From positions 1 to 36,022 of IMG/VR virus record IMGVR_UViG_3300028802_000045: a DNA stretch of 36,022 nucleotides. One strand, 5' to 3'. The stretch comes from a virus. The notes beneath the pieces were generated by a model. The model worked only from the letters and a program-made list of their open reading frames with translations. It ran no database searches and was not told the DNA's origin. The translations under genes and the position numbers were made by a program. Of the stretch, positions 1 through 7,127 are shown piece by piece (positions within the stretch are counted from its first letter, which is position 1; every line of letters begins with the position of its first letter).

Positions 1-444
1 CTAGTTTGCGCCAGGGACCGTAGGGCGCGAGCGCCAGTGTTCGATCAAGTCCGAGACCCAGTCCCCGAAGATGTCGCTCGGGAAATCGTTGACGTCCGGA
101 GTCCCTTCCCTCTTCTTATCGAGCTTCTCGATCGTCGCGCTCAGAAACTCGACGCGCGTCTTCTCTCCCATCGCTCGGACCTCGCGACTCTTGATCCGGA
201 TCTGATCCGCGATCTCATTCGCCTTGTCCGAGAGACGCTCCTCGACAGTGTTCAGCGCGCGCCCCTCGACGATGAGATCGTTCACTTCGCGCGTAAGCGG
301 AGCGGACTCGTCCTCGAAGCGTTCCAGTAGCTCTCGAAGCTCGATGAACTCTCCCATCGTCGGACGTCGGAGAACGACCGTCTTCGAGACGAGTGCGACC
401 GCGACGGTTCCGTCCGCGTTGTATCTCATGAACTCATCCGACAT
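1..444 (-). CDS. Probable tail assembly chaperone
   Basis: 147-residue acidic, mostly helical protein ending in a TAG at the window edge. Its size, a short beta N-terminus followed by a long charged helical region, and its place right after the tail-terminator candidate fit the tail assembly chaperone (lambda gpG role), which keeps the tape-measure protein soluble during tail assembly. A strong ribosome site (AAGGGGTGAGG) precedes the ATG at 444. Such genes normally have a -1 or +1 frameshifted extension, and the tape-measure gene would lie just off the left edge; neither can be seen here. The assignment rests on context and general character rather than a diagnostic motif, so it is moderate. 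Confidence 0.6.
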   Translation of the reverse strand: MSDEFMRYNADGTVAVALVSKTVVLRRPTMGEFIELRELLERFEDESAPLTREVNDLIVEGRALNTVEERLSDKANEIADQIRIKSREVRAMGEKTRVEFLSATIEKLDKKREGTPDVNDFPSDIFGDWVSDLIEHWRSRPTVPGAN

Positions 445-467
445 ACCTCACCCCTTGCTCGTAGTTA

Positions 468-920
468 CTACGGAAGCGTCACGATGATGACGAGATCCCA
501 TCCGCCCATCCCGCCCGCGGGCTCGATCGCTGAGAGACCCTGAGTGAGGTCGATCTCGGTACAACCGATCGCGCCGTCGAAGAGAGTCCCGTCGATCCAT
601 GCCTCGATCACGCCGTACCAGATCGCCGCACCATCGAGAGCGAGATCGAGCGCGGACTCCTGATAGTCCTCCGCGGGGAGAGCGTTTCCGCTTTCGTCCA
701 TCGTCGGAACACACTTGAACCGCGAGACGTGAAGAGTCCACTTCGAGACGATCGAGCAGACGTTCTTATTCGGCTGAGTCGCCGCGATCGACTCGGTCCA
801 GACGACGAGTGAATCGCAATCCGCCGCGGGTCGTCCGTGCGCGATGTAGCTCCGCTCCGCGTCGGGAATCCAAGTCTCCGCTTCAGCGAGGACCGCTTCG
901 AGAAGCTCGGGTAGCGCCAT
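468..920 (-). CDS. Probable tail terminator / head-tail joining protein
   Basis: 150-residue protein beginning MALPELLEAVL, followed by mixed alpha/beta sequence (SLVVWTESIA, KWTLHVSRFKC, WDLVIIVTLP). I chose the ATG at 920, not upstream in-frame starts, because those run under the rightward gene at 1038 and its promoter. The position between the gp10-like neck protein and the tail chaperone is where tail terminators sit in siphophages, and length and fold character agree. Tail terminators cap the tail tube and fix its joining to the head. A good -10 (TATGAT, minus strand) lies 9 bases before the ATG, so it may have its own promoter. Identification is inferred from gene order. Confidence 0.55.
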   Translation of the reverse strand: MALPELLEAVLAEAETWIPDAERSYIAHGRPAADCDSLVVWTESIAATQPNKNVCSIVSKWTLHVSRFKCVPTMDESGNALPAEDYQESALDLALDGAAIWYGVIEAWIDGTLFDGAIGCTEIDLTQGLSAIEPAGGMGGWDLVIIVTLP

Positions 921-928
921 CGAGGAGC

Positions 929-934
929 GATCAT
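929..934 (-). promoter_or_regulatory. Possible -10 element (TATGAT) for the tail terminator gene
   Basis: On the minus strand TATGAT is followed by nine bases and then the ATG at 920, giving a very short leader like the other promoters in this window. No clear -35 is present; a palindrome lies just upstream instead. Confidence 0.4.
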
Positions 935-937
935 AGA

Positions 938-953
938 CCGTATCTTGATACGG
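938..953. promoter_or_regulatory. Perfect palindrome CCGTATC-TT-GATACGG, possible operator
   Basis: Seven-base arms with a two-base centre, and a further half-site-like AATACGG directly adjacent. It lies between the divergent genes at 920 and 1038, immediately upstream of the leftward -10 element, which is a typical operator position. The function is inferred. Confidence 0.45.
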
Positions 954-994
954 AATACGGACCCTCTGACCTGGGCTTTCCCGGATACTTTCGT

Positions 995-1030
995 AAGGTA
1001 CTTGACGACTTCGCTCCCGGTCTGTATCGT
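995..1030 (+). promoter_or_regulatory. Leaderless promoter P1 with AAGGTACTTGAC box
   Basis: -35 TTGACG at 1002-1007, a 17-base spacer and -10 TATCGT at 1025-1030; the ATG at 1038 follows after seven bases, so the predicted transcript starts at or next to the start codon and no ribosome site is present. The AAGGTACTTGAC box at 995-1006 contains the -35 and is shared with promoters at 8.6 and 10.5 kb. Confidence 0.75.
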
Positions 1031-1037
1031 CCTTCGC

Positions 1038-1340
1038 ATGACGACTACCCAAACCCCGGCCACACTCCTCCTCTCGCTTGCCGCGCAAGTCACGGACGCG
1101 AAGACCTCGACCGAGCAGAGCGATCTCTACCTTCTCGCTCGCGGCGTCTTCTACTCGAACCTCGACGCGCTGAGCGATTCGACGACGGGAAACGTCTTCG
1201 AGACCGAGAGCTACAAGACTCTCGTCGCCGCGTGGGATGAAGTCCTCGACGCTTCCTTCGCGTGGAGCGAGACTCACCCTTCGACCGTTGTCGGGCTCGT
1301 CTCCTTCTCGGACGGTTCGGTCTACGGAGGTCGGTCATGA
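1038..1340 (+). CDS. Unknown small protein, first gene of rightward operon 1
   Basis: 100-residue protein starting MTTTQTPATLLLSLAAQ, mainly helical, with WDEVLDASFAW in the middle. I do not recognise a family. The start is fixed by promoter P1: the ATG lies seven bases past the -10. It opens a three-gene operon (1038-2289) that runs against the surrounding virion genes, and its last four bases overlap the next start (ATGA). The MTTT opening matches other first-in-operon genes here. Confidence 0.7.
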   Translation: MTTTQTPATLLLSLAAQVTDAKTSTEQSDLYLLARGVFYSNLDALSDSTTGNVFETESYKTLVAAWDEVLDASFAWSETHPSTVVGLVSFSDGSVYGGRS

Positions 1341-1750
1341 AGGCTCCCGCGAAGTTCCGCTTCACGCGTGAGCCTGGCTCGTACGAGGGTCCGTACTCCT
1401 CGACCTATCTCGCGACTCGCATCGAAGACGGTCGCATCCTCGGGACCGTCTGGCGCGATCGCTCCGGATGGAACTCGCGCTTCTCTGACGGTCTCGCTTC
1501 ACGCGATGCCGCCGCTCGCTCGATCTCCGCCGAGTACCCGGTCGAGACGAAGTCGAAGGTCTGGGTCTCCGTCGTTCACGAGGGACGCTCGATCTCGTTC
1601 ATCGCTGAGGTACTCGACTCGGACGTCGCGGCACTCGACCCGACGAAGGTCTTCCACGGTTCGTGCGCGATCACCTTCGAGGGACGCGGCATCATCGCCG
1701 GTCATCTCTGGGCAGTCGACGAGACGAAGAAGGTCGAGGTCGAGTCGTGA
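1337..1750 (+). CDS. Unknown protein, rightward operon 1
   Basis: 137-residue soluble protein, rich in aromatic and beta-prone stretches (KVWVSVVHEGRSISFIAEV near residue 75), with no signal peptide and no recognised motif. It is coupled to its neighbours by ATGA at the start and GTGA at the end. It may act with the products of the genes on either side; nothing in the sequence shows the role. Confidence 0.7.
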   Translation: MKAPAKFRFTREPGSYEGPYSSTYLATRIEDGRILGTVWRDRSGWNSRFSDGLASRDAAARSISAEYPVETKSKVWVSVVHEGRSISFIAEVLDSDVAALDPTKVFHGSCAITFEGRGIIAGHLWAVDETKKVEVES

Positions 1751-2289
1751 GAATCTTCGTTCCGCGGGGAACGTCGATCCCAGGACGCCGCGCTCCGCAA
1801 CGCGCGATACTCGACGACTTCGCTCTCGGGAGTGAGAACGGAGGGATCGTCTACTGCCCCGGACATCGCGTCGAAGGAATCGCCATCGTCGTCGATCACT
1901 CACGCGAGCTAGAAGCGTTCATCGACGAGCGCGAGGACGCAGGGGACGCGAAGCTCGCGCTCTCGGTCTACCTGACCGATAAGGGAGTCTGGACTCACGT
2001 CGACGTCTGGGCTTCGCCCGATGGTCCCTCGGTCTTCGAGCTTCCGCTCTCGTCGCGCTTTCCTGGGTACTTCTCACGTCGAGTCGGACCTCAGCATCGA
2101 GAGCACCAAAGATGCGAGATCCTCTCGCCCGAGTCCGAGGTCGTCGGAGTCGTCGCGTACGTCTCGGTCGCTCGACGCGGTTCAGGCACCGAGTACGGAT
2201 GGATTCCGGTCGGTCGCCGCTCGAACCGGAAGCTCGAACTCACGTCGAAGCTCGACGCCGTAGCGAAGCTCCCCTACTTCACGACCTAG
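1747..2289 (+). CDS. Unknown protein, last gene of rightward operon 1
   Basis: 180-residue protein with a GTG start overlapping the previous stop. The first half contains hydrophobic strands (GIAIVVDHSRELEAFID, WTHVDVWASPDGPSVFELPL), the second half is Arg-rich. No family recognised. Its stop overlaps by four bases the stop of the leftward gp10-like gene, so the two operons converge with no room for a terminator. Confidence 0.7.
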   Translation: MRIFVPRGTSIPGRRAPQRAILDDFALGSENGGIVYCPGHRVEGIAIVVDHSRELEAFIDEREDAGDAKLALSVYLTDKGVWTHVDVWASPDGPSVFELPLSSRFPGYFSRRVGPQHREHQRCEILSPESEVVGVVAYVSVARRGSGTEYGWIPVGRRSNRKLELTSKLDAVAKLPYFTT

Positions 2290-2765
2290 AGATTCGGCGG
2301 AAGCTCGTCGAAGGCTTCCTGTAGGAAGTCGTGCCACTGAGCGATCGTGAAGTCCCACCATCCCGAGCCCTTGTAGCCCGGATGATCGACCCATCGGAAG
2401 CGCGCGGGGAACATTCCGCCTCGCGGCCAATTGAACACGAGCAGAGGTTCGCCTCGAACGAAGCTCGGCCACTTCGAGCCCGCGACCGCTCCGGGGTTCG
2501 CCTTCGGAGTGATGACGTGAGGAGGAGTCCCGTCGTTCACGAAGGACGCCTGAGGAGTGTCCGCCTTCGCGATGTAGGAGATCGAGGTCTCCGTGAGAGT
2601 GTCGAGCTTGACGGTCGTCGCTCGCTGAGTGTCGCCGCTCTTGCGGTGCGGAGCGAAGGACTTCCGTAGCTCGGTCTGCATCCGGACTGCCGCGATCGCT
2701 CCCGCTCGTGCCGCACGCTTCCGGACGCGGGCTTCGAGCCCTCGTCCTAGCTCAGTCGTCGTCAT
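2286..2765 (-). CDS. HK97-gp10-like neck / tail completion protein
   Basis: 159 residues. It starts MTTTELGRGLEARVRKRA, then has a basic helix (RMQTELRKSFAPHRKSGDTQR), a beta section (SISYIAKADTPQASFVNDGT) and an aromatic C-terminal part (GWWDFTIAQWHDFLQEAF). The order 'helix, SGD/T turn, then VNDGTPPH' is characteristic of the HK97-gp10 family, which joins head and tail in siphophages. It lies two minus-strand genes upstream of the tail chaperone, as expected. Its start overlaps the end of a 36-residue membrane-protein gene by 14 bases. The MTTTEL opening is also seen in the gene at 8374. Confidence 0.8.
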   Translation of the reverse strand: MTTTELGRGLEARVRKRAARAGAIAAVRMQTELRKSFAPHRKSGDTQRATTVKLDTLTETSISYIAKADTPQASFVNDGTPPHVITPKANPGAVAGSKWPSFVRGEPLLVFNWPRGGMFPARFRWVDHPGYKGSGWWDFTIAQWHDFLQEAFDELPPNL

Positions 2766-2862
2766 GACCGAATCGGGGATACCAGAGCGCCCAGAGCGCG
2801 CCGACGACGAGGGAAGCGAGGACCCAGATCCCCAGGATCTTCAGTACGAGGCTAAGGGTCAT
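2752..2862 (-). CDS. Tiny single-pass membrane protein (36 residues)
   Basis: It reads MTLSLVLKILGIWVLASLV... with one hydrophobic segment covering about residues 4-27, then WYPRFGHDDD at the end. It is the first gene after promoter P5 and overlaps the gp10-like gene by 14 bases. The composition (Leu, Val, Trp, Ala, one Lys) suits a real membrane protein. Its place right after the endolysin suggests a lysis role (holin or spanin-like accessory), but 36 residues and a single segment are too little to decide. Confidence 0.65.
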   Translation of the reverse strand: MTLSLVLKILGIWVLASLVVGALWALWYPRFGHDDD

Positions 2863-2875
2863 GGCGGATGACTCC

Positions 2876-2912
2876 CATATAGGTCGAATGACCCATGTGT
2901 GTCTAGTACCTT
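2876..2912 (-). promoter_or_regulatory. Promoter P5 with AAGGTACTAGAC box
   Basis: On the minus strand the box AAGGTACTAGAC (2901-2912) contains a -35 TAGACA (2900-2905); after 18 bases a -10 TATATG lies at 2876-2881, 13 bases before the ATG at 2862. It fits the same box as P1-P4 with one T to A change, and lies in the 62-base gap between the endolysin and the small membrane protein. Confidence 0.6.
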
Positions 2913-2924
2913 CCTTCGACGTCG

Positions 2925-3743
2925 TCAAGCTCGGGGAGGAGGAGCGCTCTCGGGGTTGACCTTCGCGTCGATCGCCGCCACTCGACCCGCGACGAGATCC
3001 CGATGATCCTCTCCCGCGACATGAATGAAGGTCTGGTCGATCTTCTTCCGTATGTCCTTCGCGTTACCTAGCTCGTCGATCCCGAAGTAGTCGTCGAGCT
3101 TCTTCTCGACCCGCGCCAGAAGCTCTCGGTCCTCGTCAGTGAACATCTCCTCATCATCTCCCATCGAAGCCGCTACCCGAGCCCGGAAGTCCCGAGCAGA
3201 CCAGGAGAGCCGAGGTCGACCTCCCGAGTACCAGTCCCCGCCGCCGATCCACGGACCCGCGGGGTCGATCTTCCTCCCCTGAGGAAGAGCCCACTCGTAG
3301 TGACTACAGAAGCGGAGCGGATCGAGAGCCAGGTGACGGAGCAGAGCCGCCACTCCTCGGACGTAGGAGTCGAGCATCTTCTGAGACCAGGGTTCCCCGA
3401 TCCCGTCGTTCTCCGCCTCGATCCCGATCGTCGAGCCATTGCCGAGAGCGGTCCCTTTCCATGCTCCCTTCCCCGCGTGATTCGCGATCCCCGATGCGAT
3501 GACGTACCAGGAGCCATCGCGCCCGAGGAGAAGCTCACAGAGCGGACCCTTCAGGTCGGGTCGCCCAGTGATGACGATCGAGAAGCTCGGGAAGTTTCCG
3601 CTCTTACGATTCGACGCGGTGTGATGACCGACGACGCCGTCGATCGCGTGACTGAACTCGACGCCTCGGGTCTGCCATCCCGCCGCCTCGAAGACCGTCA
3701 GTCCTTCCGATCGGAGGACGTCCGCCAGCCAGAGGAGCCGCAC
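2925..3743 (-). CDS. Endolysin, N-acetylmuramoyl-L-alanine amidase (Amidase_2)
   Basis: 272 residues from a GTG start at 3743, chosen because it directly follows the upstream stop at 3755. It cleaves the amide bond between N-acetylmuramate and L-alanine in host peptidoglycan at lysis. The zinc ligands typical of the family are visible: GVVGHHTAS (His40-His41), SHYEW (His148) and RKIDPAGP (Asp160); IGIEAEND carries the conserved Glu near 109. The last 80 residues (MFTDEDRELLARVEKKL onward) form a charged helical tail that may bind the wall or oligomerise. There is no signal peptide, so release needs a holin. It is the last gene of the operon encoding glycosyltransferases. Confidence 0.92.
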   Translation of the reverse strand: MRLLWLADVLRSEGLTVFEAAGWQTRGVEFSHAIDGVVGHHTASNRKSGNFPSFSIVITGRPDLKGPLCELLLGRDGSWYVIASGIANHAGKGAWKGTALGNGSTIGIEAENDGIGEPWSQKMLDSYVRGVAALLRHLALDPLRFCSHYEWALPQGRKIDPAGPWIGGGDWYSGGRPRLSWSARDFRARVAASMGDDEEMFTDEDRELLARVEKKLDDYFGIDELGNAKDIRKKIDQTFIHVAGEDHRDLVAGRVAAIDAKVNPESAPPPRA

Positions 3744-3754
3744 GAGGGAGGAAC

Positions 3755-4807
3755 CTACTTCGGGGAGCCGACCCAGACGCGGAGAGCTTCGACCGCGCGC
3801 TCGACCTCGGTCCCTTCGTGCGGGTAGACCTCCGCCGTCATCGCCGCGCGCGCCTGAGCGTCGAGGTCGGGATCTTCGTGCGCCGCGAGAGCCGCCGTCG
3901 CCCAGACCTCCGCCGTCCGCTTCGGGTAGCCAGGGAACGGGGAGATCCTCGGGCCGATGTCCGCCCATCGCCAGAAGCGGAGTCCGTGCTCGACGTCCCG
4001 CCGCCATCGGGTCGAGTCGACGACGACGACCGGGATCCCCAGAGCCGCCGCCTCGAAGCCGACCGAGGTCGAGTCGAAGCTCACGACGTCCGCTCGACGG
4101 ACGACCTCCTCGAACTCTCGGACCGGCTCGATCCCCGCTGAGCGGTACAGGGTCTCCGCTCGATCCCAGACCCTCGGGTGAGCGTGACCGATGATCTTCC
4201 CCGCCCAGGTCGAGACGAGGTCGACGAGCGAGGAGACGAACTCGGGGAGCGCCCAGAACGATTCAGGAGCGACGCGGCAGTCCCAATGCCAGCACAGAGC
4301 CAGAACGGGACGTGAACCGGGCTCCGTGAGCCGCTGAGAGGCTCTGGCTTCTCGGAGGTCCGAGAGTCGAGGAGACCCGATTACGACGCTCCTAGGGCCG
4401 TAGAGAGCCTCGTTCGCCCGAGCGACCGCCTCGTTCGTGCAGAGGAAGAGCCCGATCCCGTTCCGCTTCGCTCCTCCTGGGTAGCTCGGATGCGCCTTCT
4501 CGCCCGGAGTGATGTAGGTCTGTCCGGAGCCGTGCTCGACGAGAGCGACCCCCGCGCCCCATCGTCGAGCGTTCTGAGCGTCCCCGATCCCCGCCGTGAG
4601 GACGCGCTTCGCCTTCCAGATCTGCGCCCCGCCTCGACGTCTGCGCCCCTGGGCTTCGAGCACGAGCGGATGCTCGGAGAGCCCCTGACGCTCGTACAGG
4701 ACGTCTCCTCGAAGCTCCTCGGGGAGTCCCCGCCAGATCGGAGCGAGATGATCGAGGTACTGACGCTGAGAGCCGTAGACGTCGATCACAGAACGGACTC
4801 CCACCAT
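3755..4807 (-). CDS. GT-B / CDP-glycerol glycerophosphotransferase-like transferase
   Basis: 350 residues from MVGVRSVIDVYGSQRQYLDH. The C-terminal half has the GT-B pattern ADVVSFDSTSVGFEAAALGIPVVVVDSTR, as in UDP-sugar and CDP-glycerol polymer transferases (a protected-donor-site loop with Ser/Thr, then an 'E-x-A-x-x-G-x-P' strand). It probably transfers a sugar or glycerol phosphate to a surface polymer or to virion protein. Overlaps the upstream gene by 22 bases and is followed after 11 bases by the endolysin. Other in-frame starts upstream would deepen the overlap, so ATG 4807 is preferred. Substrate unknown. Confidence 0.8.
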   Translation of the reverse strand: MVGVRSVIDVYGSQRQYLDHLAPIWRGLPEELRGDVLYERQGLSEHPLVLEAQGRRRRGGAQIWKAKRVLTAGIGDAQNARRWGAGVALVEHGSGQTYITPGEKAHPSYPGGAKRNGIGLFLCTNEAVARANEALYGPRSVVIGSPRLSDLREARASQRLTEPGSRPVLALCWHWDCRVAPESFWALPEFVSSLVDLVSTWAGKIIGHAHPRVWDRAETLYRSAGIEPVREFEEVVRRADVVSFDSTSVGFEAAALGIPVVVVDSTRWRRDVEHGLRFWRWADIGPRISPFPGYPKRTAEVWATAALAAHEDPDLDAQARAAMTAEVYPHEGTEVERAVEALRVWVGSPK

Positions 4808-5754
4808 CCTCGGAGCTTCTCCCAGGATCGAGCCTCCGCCCATTCCCGAACGAAGCCCGAGGTCCGCTGATAGTGGTCCTCGTCGTCGAGGAGGAGGTTC
4901 ACGTACTGCGCGAGAAGCTGAGGTCTCGTCTCGTGATGAACGATCTGATTCCCTCGCATCCGCCGAGTGGACATCTTCCGCGAAGGCACGAGCAGAGAGC
5001 TAGGCCATCCCATCTCGCGGTACCCGCCGACGTCAAGGAGGACAGTCGGGATTCCCATCGCCGCCGCTTCTTGCATCGGGAGGCAGAGACCGCCGTAGCG
5101 TCGAGGAAGGACCAGGACGTCCGCGGTGACGAAGACGTCGAAGTAGTTCCGGAGATCGCGCGCCTCGGATCGACCGCTCTGGACACTGAGGCACAGAGGA
5201 ACCGAGAAGAGCTTCGCCGCCTTCTCGACGAGGAGTGTCCCGTTCCGGTCCCGACCGACGATCCTCCCCGCGGGATGCACGAGCCGACGAGGAGCGCCGA
5301 TCTCGCGAGGGACCGGGTAGTCGAAGCGATCGAGCGCGATCGGAATCGGGATCGTGACGGTCGGAGTCGGGAGCTTGAACGGAGCCCAGGGAGTCGGGTT
5401 GACGTACAGGTCGGGACCGAGCCCAGGACCGAAGCTCGGGAGGTACTCAGGCATGACGACGAGGACCGTCCGGATTCCCTTCTCGCGCGCCATCGGGAAG
5501 AGGTCGGGACCGTAGGGAGTCTCGAACGTGAGGACGGTATCGAGCCCGTCGAGGAAGTCCCCGATCTCTTCCCTCGTCGGGAATCCCGAGGTCCAGTGAG
5601 TCGAGGCAGGGAAGTAAGCCCGGATCGGCGCGTACCCGCGCTCCGCTGAGAGGTCGATCCCGAGGACTCGGTCCGGTCGAAGGTGACGGACGAACTCGAT
5701 CCCGAGGACACCGAGCCCGGTCGAGTCAGCGCGCCCGATGATGCCGAGCGTCAC
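4786..5754 (-). CDS. GT4-like glycosyltransferase
   Basis: 322 residues with GTG start at 5754 overlapping the FkbM stop (GTGA). The N-terminal Rossmann part opens VTLGIIGRADSTGLGVLG; the C-terminal part has VLVLPRRYGGLCLPMQEAAAMGIPTVLLDVGG, the EX7E-type nucleotide-sugar site of retaining GT-B enzymes (GT4). It should move a hexose from a nucleotide sugar to an acceptor in the cytoplasm. The neighbouring FkbM, GT2 and CgeB-like genes point to stepwise building of a glycan on virion proteins or on a host surface polymer. Confidence 0.85.
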   Translation of the reverse strand: MTLGIIGRADSTGLGVLGIEFVRHLRPDRVLGIDLSAERGYAPIRAYFPASTHWTSGFPTREEIGDFLDGLDTVLTFETPYGPDLFPMAREKGIRTVLVVMPEYLPSFGPGLGPDLYVNPTPWAPFKLPTPTVTIPIPIALDRFDYPVPREIGAPRRLVHPAGRIVGRDRNGTLLVEKAAKLFSVPLCLSVQSGRSEARDLRNYFDVFVTADVLVLPRRYGGLCLPMQEAAAMGIPTVLLDVGGYREMGWPSSLLVPSRKMSTRRMRGNQIVHHETRPQLLAQYVNLLLDDEDHYQRTSGFVREWAEARSWEKLRGWWESVL

Positions 5755-6470
5755 CGGAAGCTCGGCTTCCCGAGCCGGTAGTTCGTCCAGAAGAGAAGAC
5801 CTCCGGTCGAGGCTCGACCATGAGTCTCGACCCATCCGTACTCCGCGAGCTTCACGACGATCGGACCGAGCAGACCGGGATCGAGGTCCGTCAAGTGAGG
5901 CATCTTCGGTCCGTGGAACTCCATCGCCAGACGATCGACGCGGTCGAGTAGCTCGGGCTCCATCCCTCGGAAGATCGAGATCTCCCCGCCCTCACAATCC
6001 ATCTTCACGAAGGAGATCCGCTCGAAGGCTCCGAGGACCGCCTCGACCGGAAGGGTCGGGACTTTCCTGCCTTCCTTCTGAGCCGTCGCTCGCGCGCCTC
6101 CGCCTTCGCCAGTGATCCGGAACTCGTCGAGCCCGAAGCCGTCGACCGCGGTAGGCCAAGTCTCGACGACCTCTCGGACCTCGTTCCGCTTCACGTTCAG
6201 GACCAGAGCATCGAAGGTCTCGGGCTGAGGCTCATACGCGACGACGAGCCTCGCTCCGAGCTTCGCCGCGAGGACCGAGAAGGCTCCGAGGTTCGCTCCG
6301 ATGTCGACGACGATCCCGCCCTTCACGTACTCGGATCGAAGGCGATAGTCGTTCCGCTCCCAGACCTCGTGGATCGCGTGCCGATCGGTCTTCCCCTCGA
6401 CGACCTCGAACGTCGCGAAGATCTTCGAGATCCCTCGCCGCGCGGTGAAGCTCGCCCGCTCTTCTTCCAT
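5751..6470 (-). CDS. FkbM-family SAM-dependent methyltransferase
   Basis: 239 residues. The S-adenosylmethionine loop VVDIGANLGAFS (residues 54-65) is followed by the acidic end of strand 2 (AYEPQPETFDAL), and FVKMDCEGGE is the FkbM signature. FkbM enzymes O-methylate sugars or polyketides, so this one probably caps a glycan made by the neighbouring glycosyltransferases. AGGAGG four bases before ATG 6470 decides the start, although a GTG one codon earlier is possible. It overlaps the next gene by GTGA. Confidence 0.9.
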   Translation of the reverse strand: MEEERASFTARRGISKIFATFEVVEGKTDRHAIHEVWERNDYRLRSEYVKGGIVVDIGANLGAFSVLAAKLGARLVVAYEPQPETFDALVLNVKRNEVREVVETWPTAVDGFGLDEFRITGEGGGARATAQKEGRKVPTLPVEAVLGAFERISFVKMDCEGGEISIFRGMEPELLDRVDRLAMEFHGPKMPHLTDLDPGLLGPIVVKLAEYGWVETHGRASTGGLLFWTNYRLGKPSFR

Positions 6471-6479
6471 CACTCCTCC

Positions 6480-7127
6480 TCAGTCGATCCCAGGGTCGAC
6501 GCCGAAGGGGAAGCCGAAGGTCTCGACCCCCGGATCGCCTCCCCATTTCGCCCGGTAGTAAGCCGCCTGACGCTCGTAGTCCACTTCGACCCATCCCTCG
6601 CGCCATGACCGAGCGTGGCCCTTGTCCGTGTAGGTCTCGGAGAGCTTCGGGTCGACGAAGATCTCTCGACCGACGAGCTTCATCCGGTACTCGTAGTCAG
6701 TGTCCTCGAAGTAGATGGGCCAGAAGCCCTCATCGAAAGGACCGGTTACCGCGAGCAGAAGCCCGGAGAGCGTGACGAGATGCCACGCTTGATCTGCGCG
6801 GACCGAGTCCATCGGTTCGAGATGTCGAGCGATCACGTCGATCCTCTGTCCGCCGTCACGGAAGACGACCGCCTCAGAAACGATCACGAGAGAGACGCCG
6901 AGACGAAGCGCCCAGGAGCGCCCGACGTTCCATGACGCCGAGCATCCGAGATTGCTCCCAGTCCTGACGTAGCGGAAGATCCGCTTCGCGAGGAGAGGAT
7001 CGAGACCGTCGACGGAGTTATCGACGACGACGAGAGACTCCCCGATGATCTTCCCTCGGATCGAGCCGATCGTCTCCGCCGCCCATTCGGGCTTCAGCAT
7101 CGGGAGAACCCAGATCGGTCGGTTCAT
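6480..7127 (-). CDS. GT2-like (GT-A fold) glycosyltransferase
   Basis: 215 residues. SLVVVDNSVDGLDPL and YVRTGSNLGCSASWNVG match the donor-binding start of GT2 rhamnosyl/glycosyl transferases; GFWPIYFEDTDYEYRMKLVG has the ED(T/V)D catalytic region. It starts by ATGA overlap with the CgeB-like gene. It acts in the cytoplasm on a nucleotide sugar; acceptor unknown. It is shorter than many GT2 enzymes because it ends soon after the acceptor-site region. Confidence 0.85.
   Translation of the reverse strand: MNRPIWVLPMLKPEWAAETIGSIRGKIIGESLVVVDNSVDGLDPLLAKRIFRYVRTGSNLGCSASWNVGRSWALRLGVSLVIVSEAVVFRDGGQRIDVIARHLEPMDSVRADQAWHLVTLSGLLLAVTGPFDEGFWPIYFEDTDYEYRMKLVGREIFVDPKLSETYTDKGHARSWREGWVEVDYERQAAYYRAKWGGDPGVETFGFPFGVDPGID

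Noticed and set aside
468-1277. A 269-residue leftward frame extending past 920
   Set aside because: The upstream part overlaps the rightward gene at 1038 and its promoter and has low-complexity Arg/Glu sequence; the real start is ATG 920.
2923-2928. TTGACG on the minus strand as the -35 of P5
   Set aside because: It would pair with TAGACA as -10 at 17 bases, but that is a poor -10; TAGACA as -35 with TATATG fits the shared box better.
4873-5649. A 258-residue rightward frame
   Set aside because: Antisense shadow of the GT4-like glycosyltransferase; charged and without domains.
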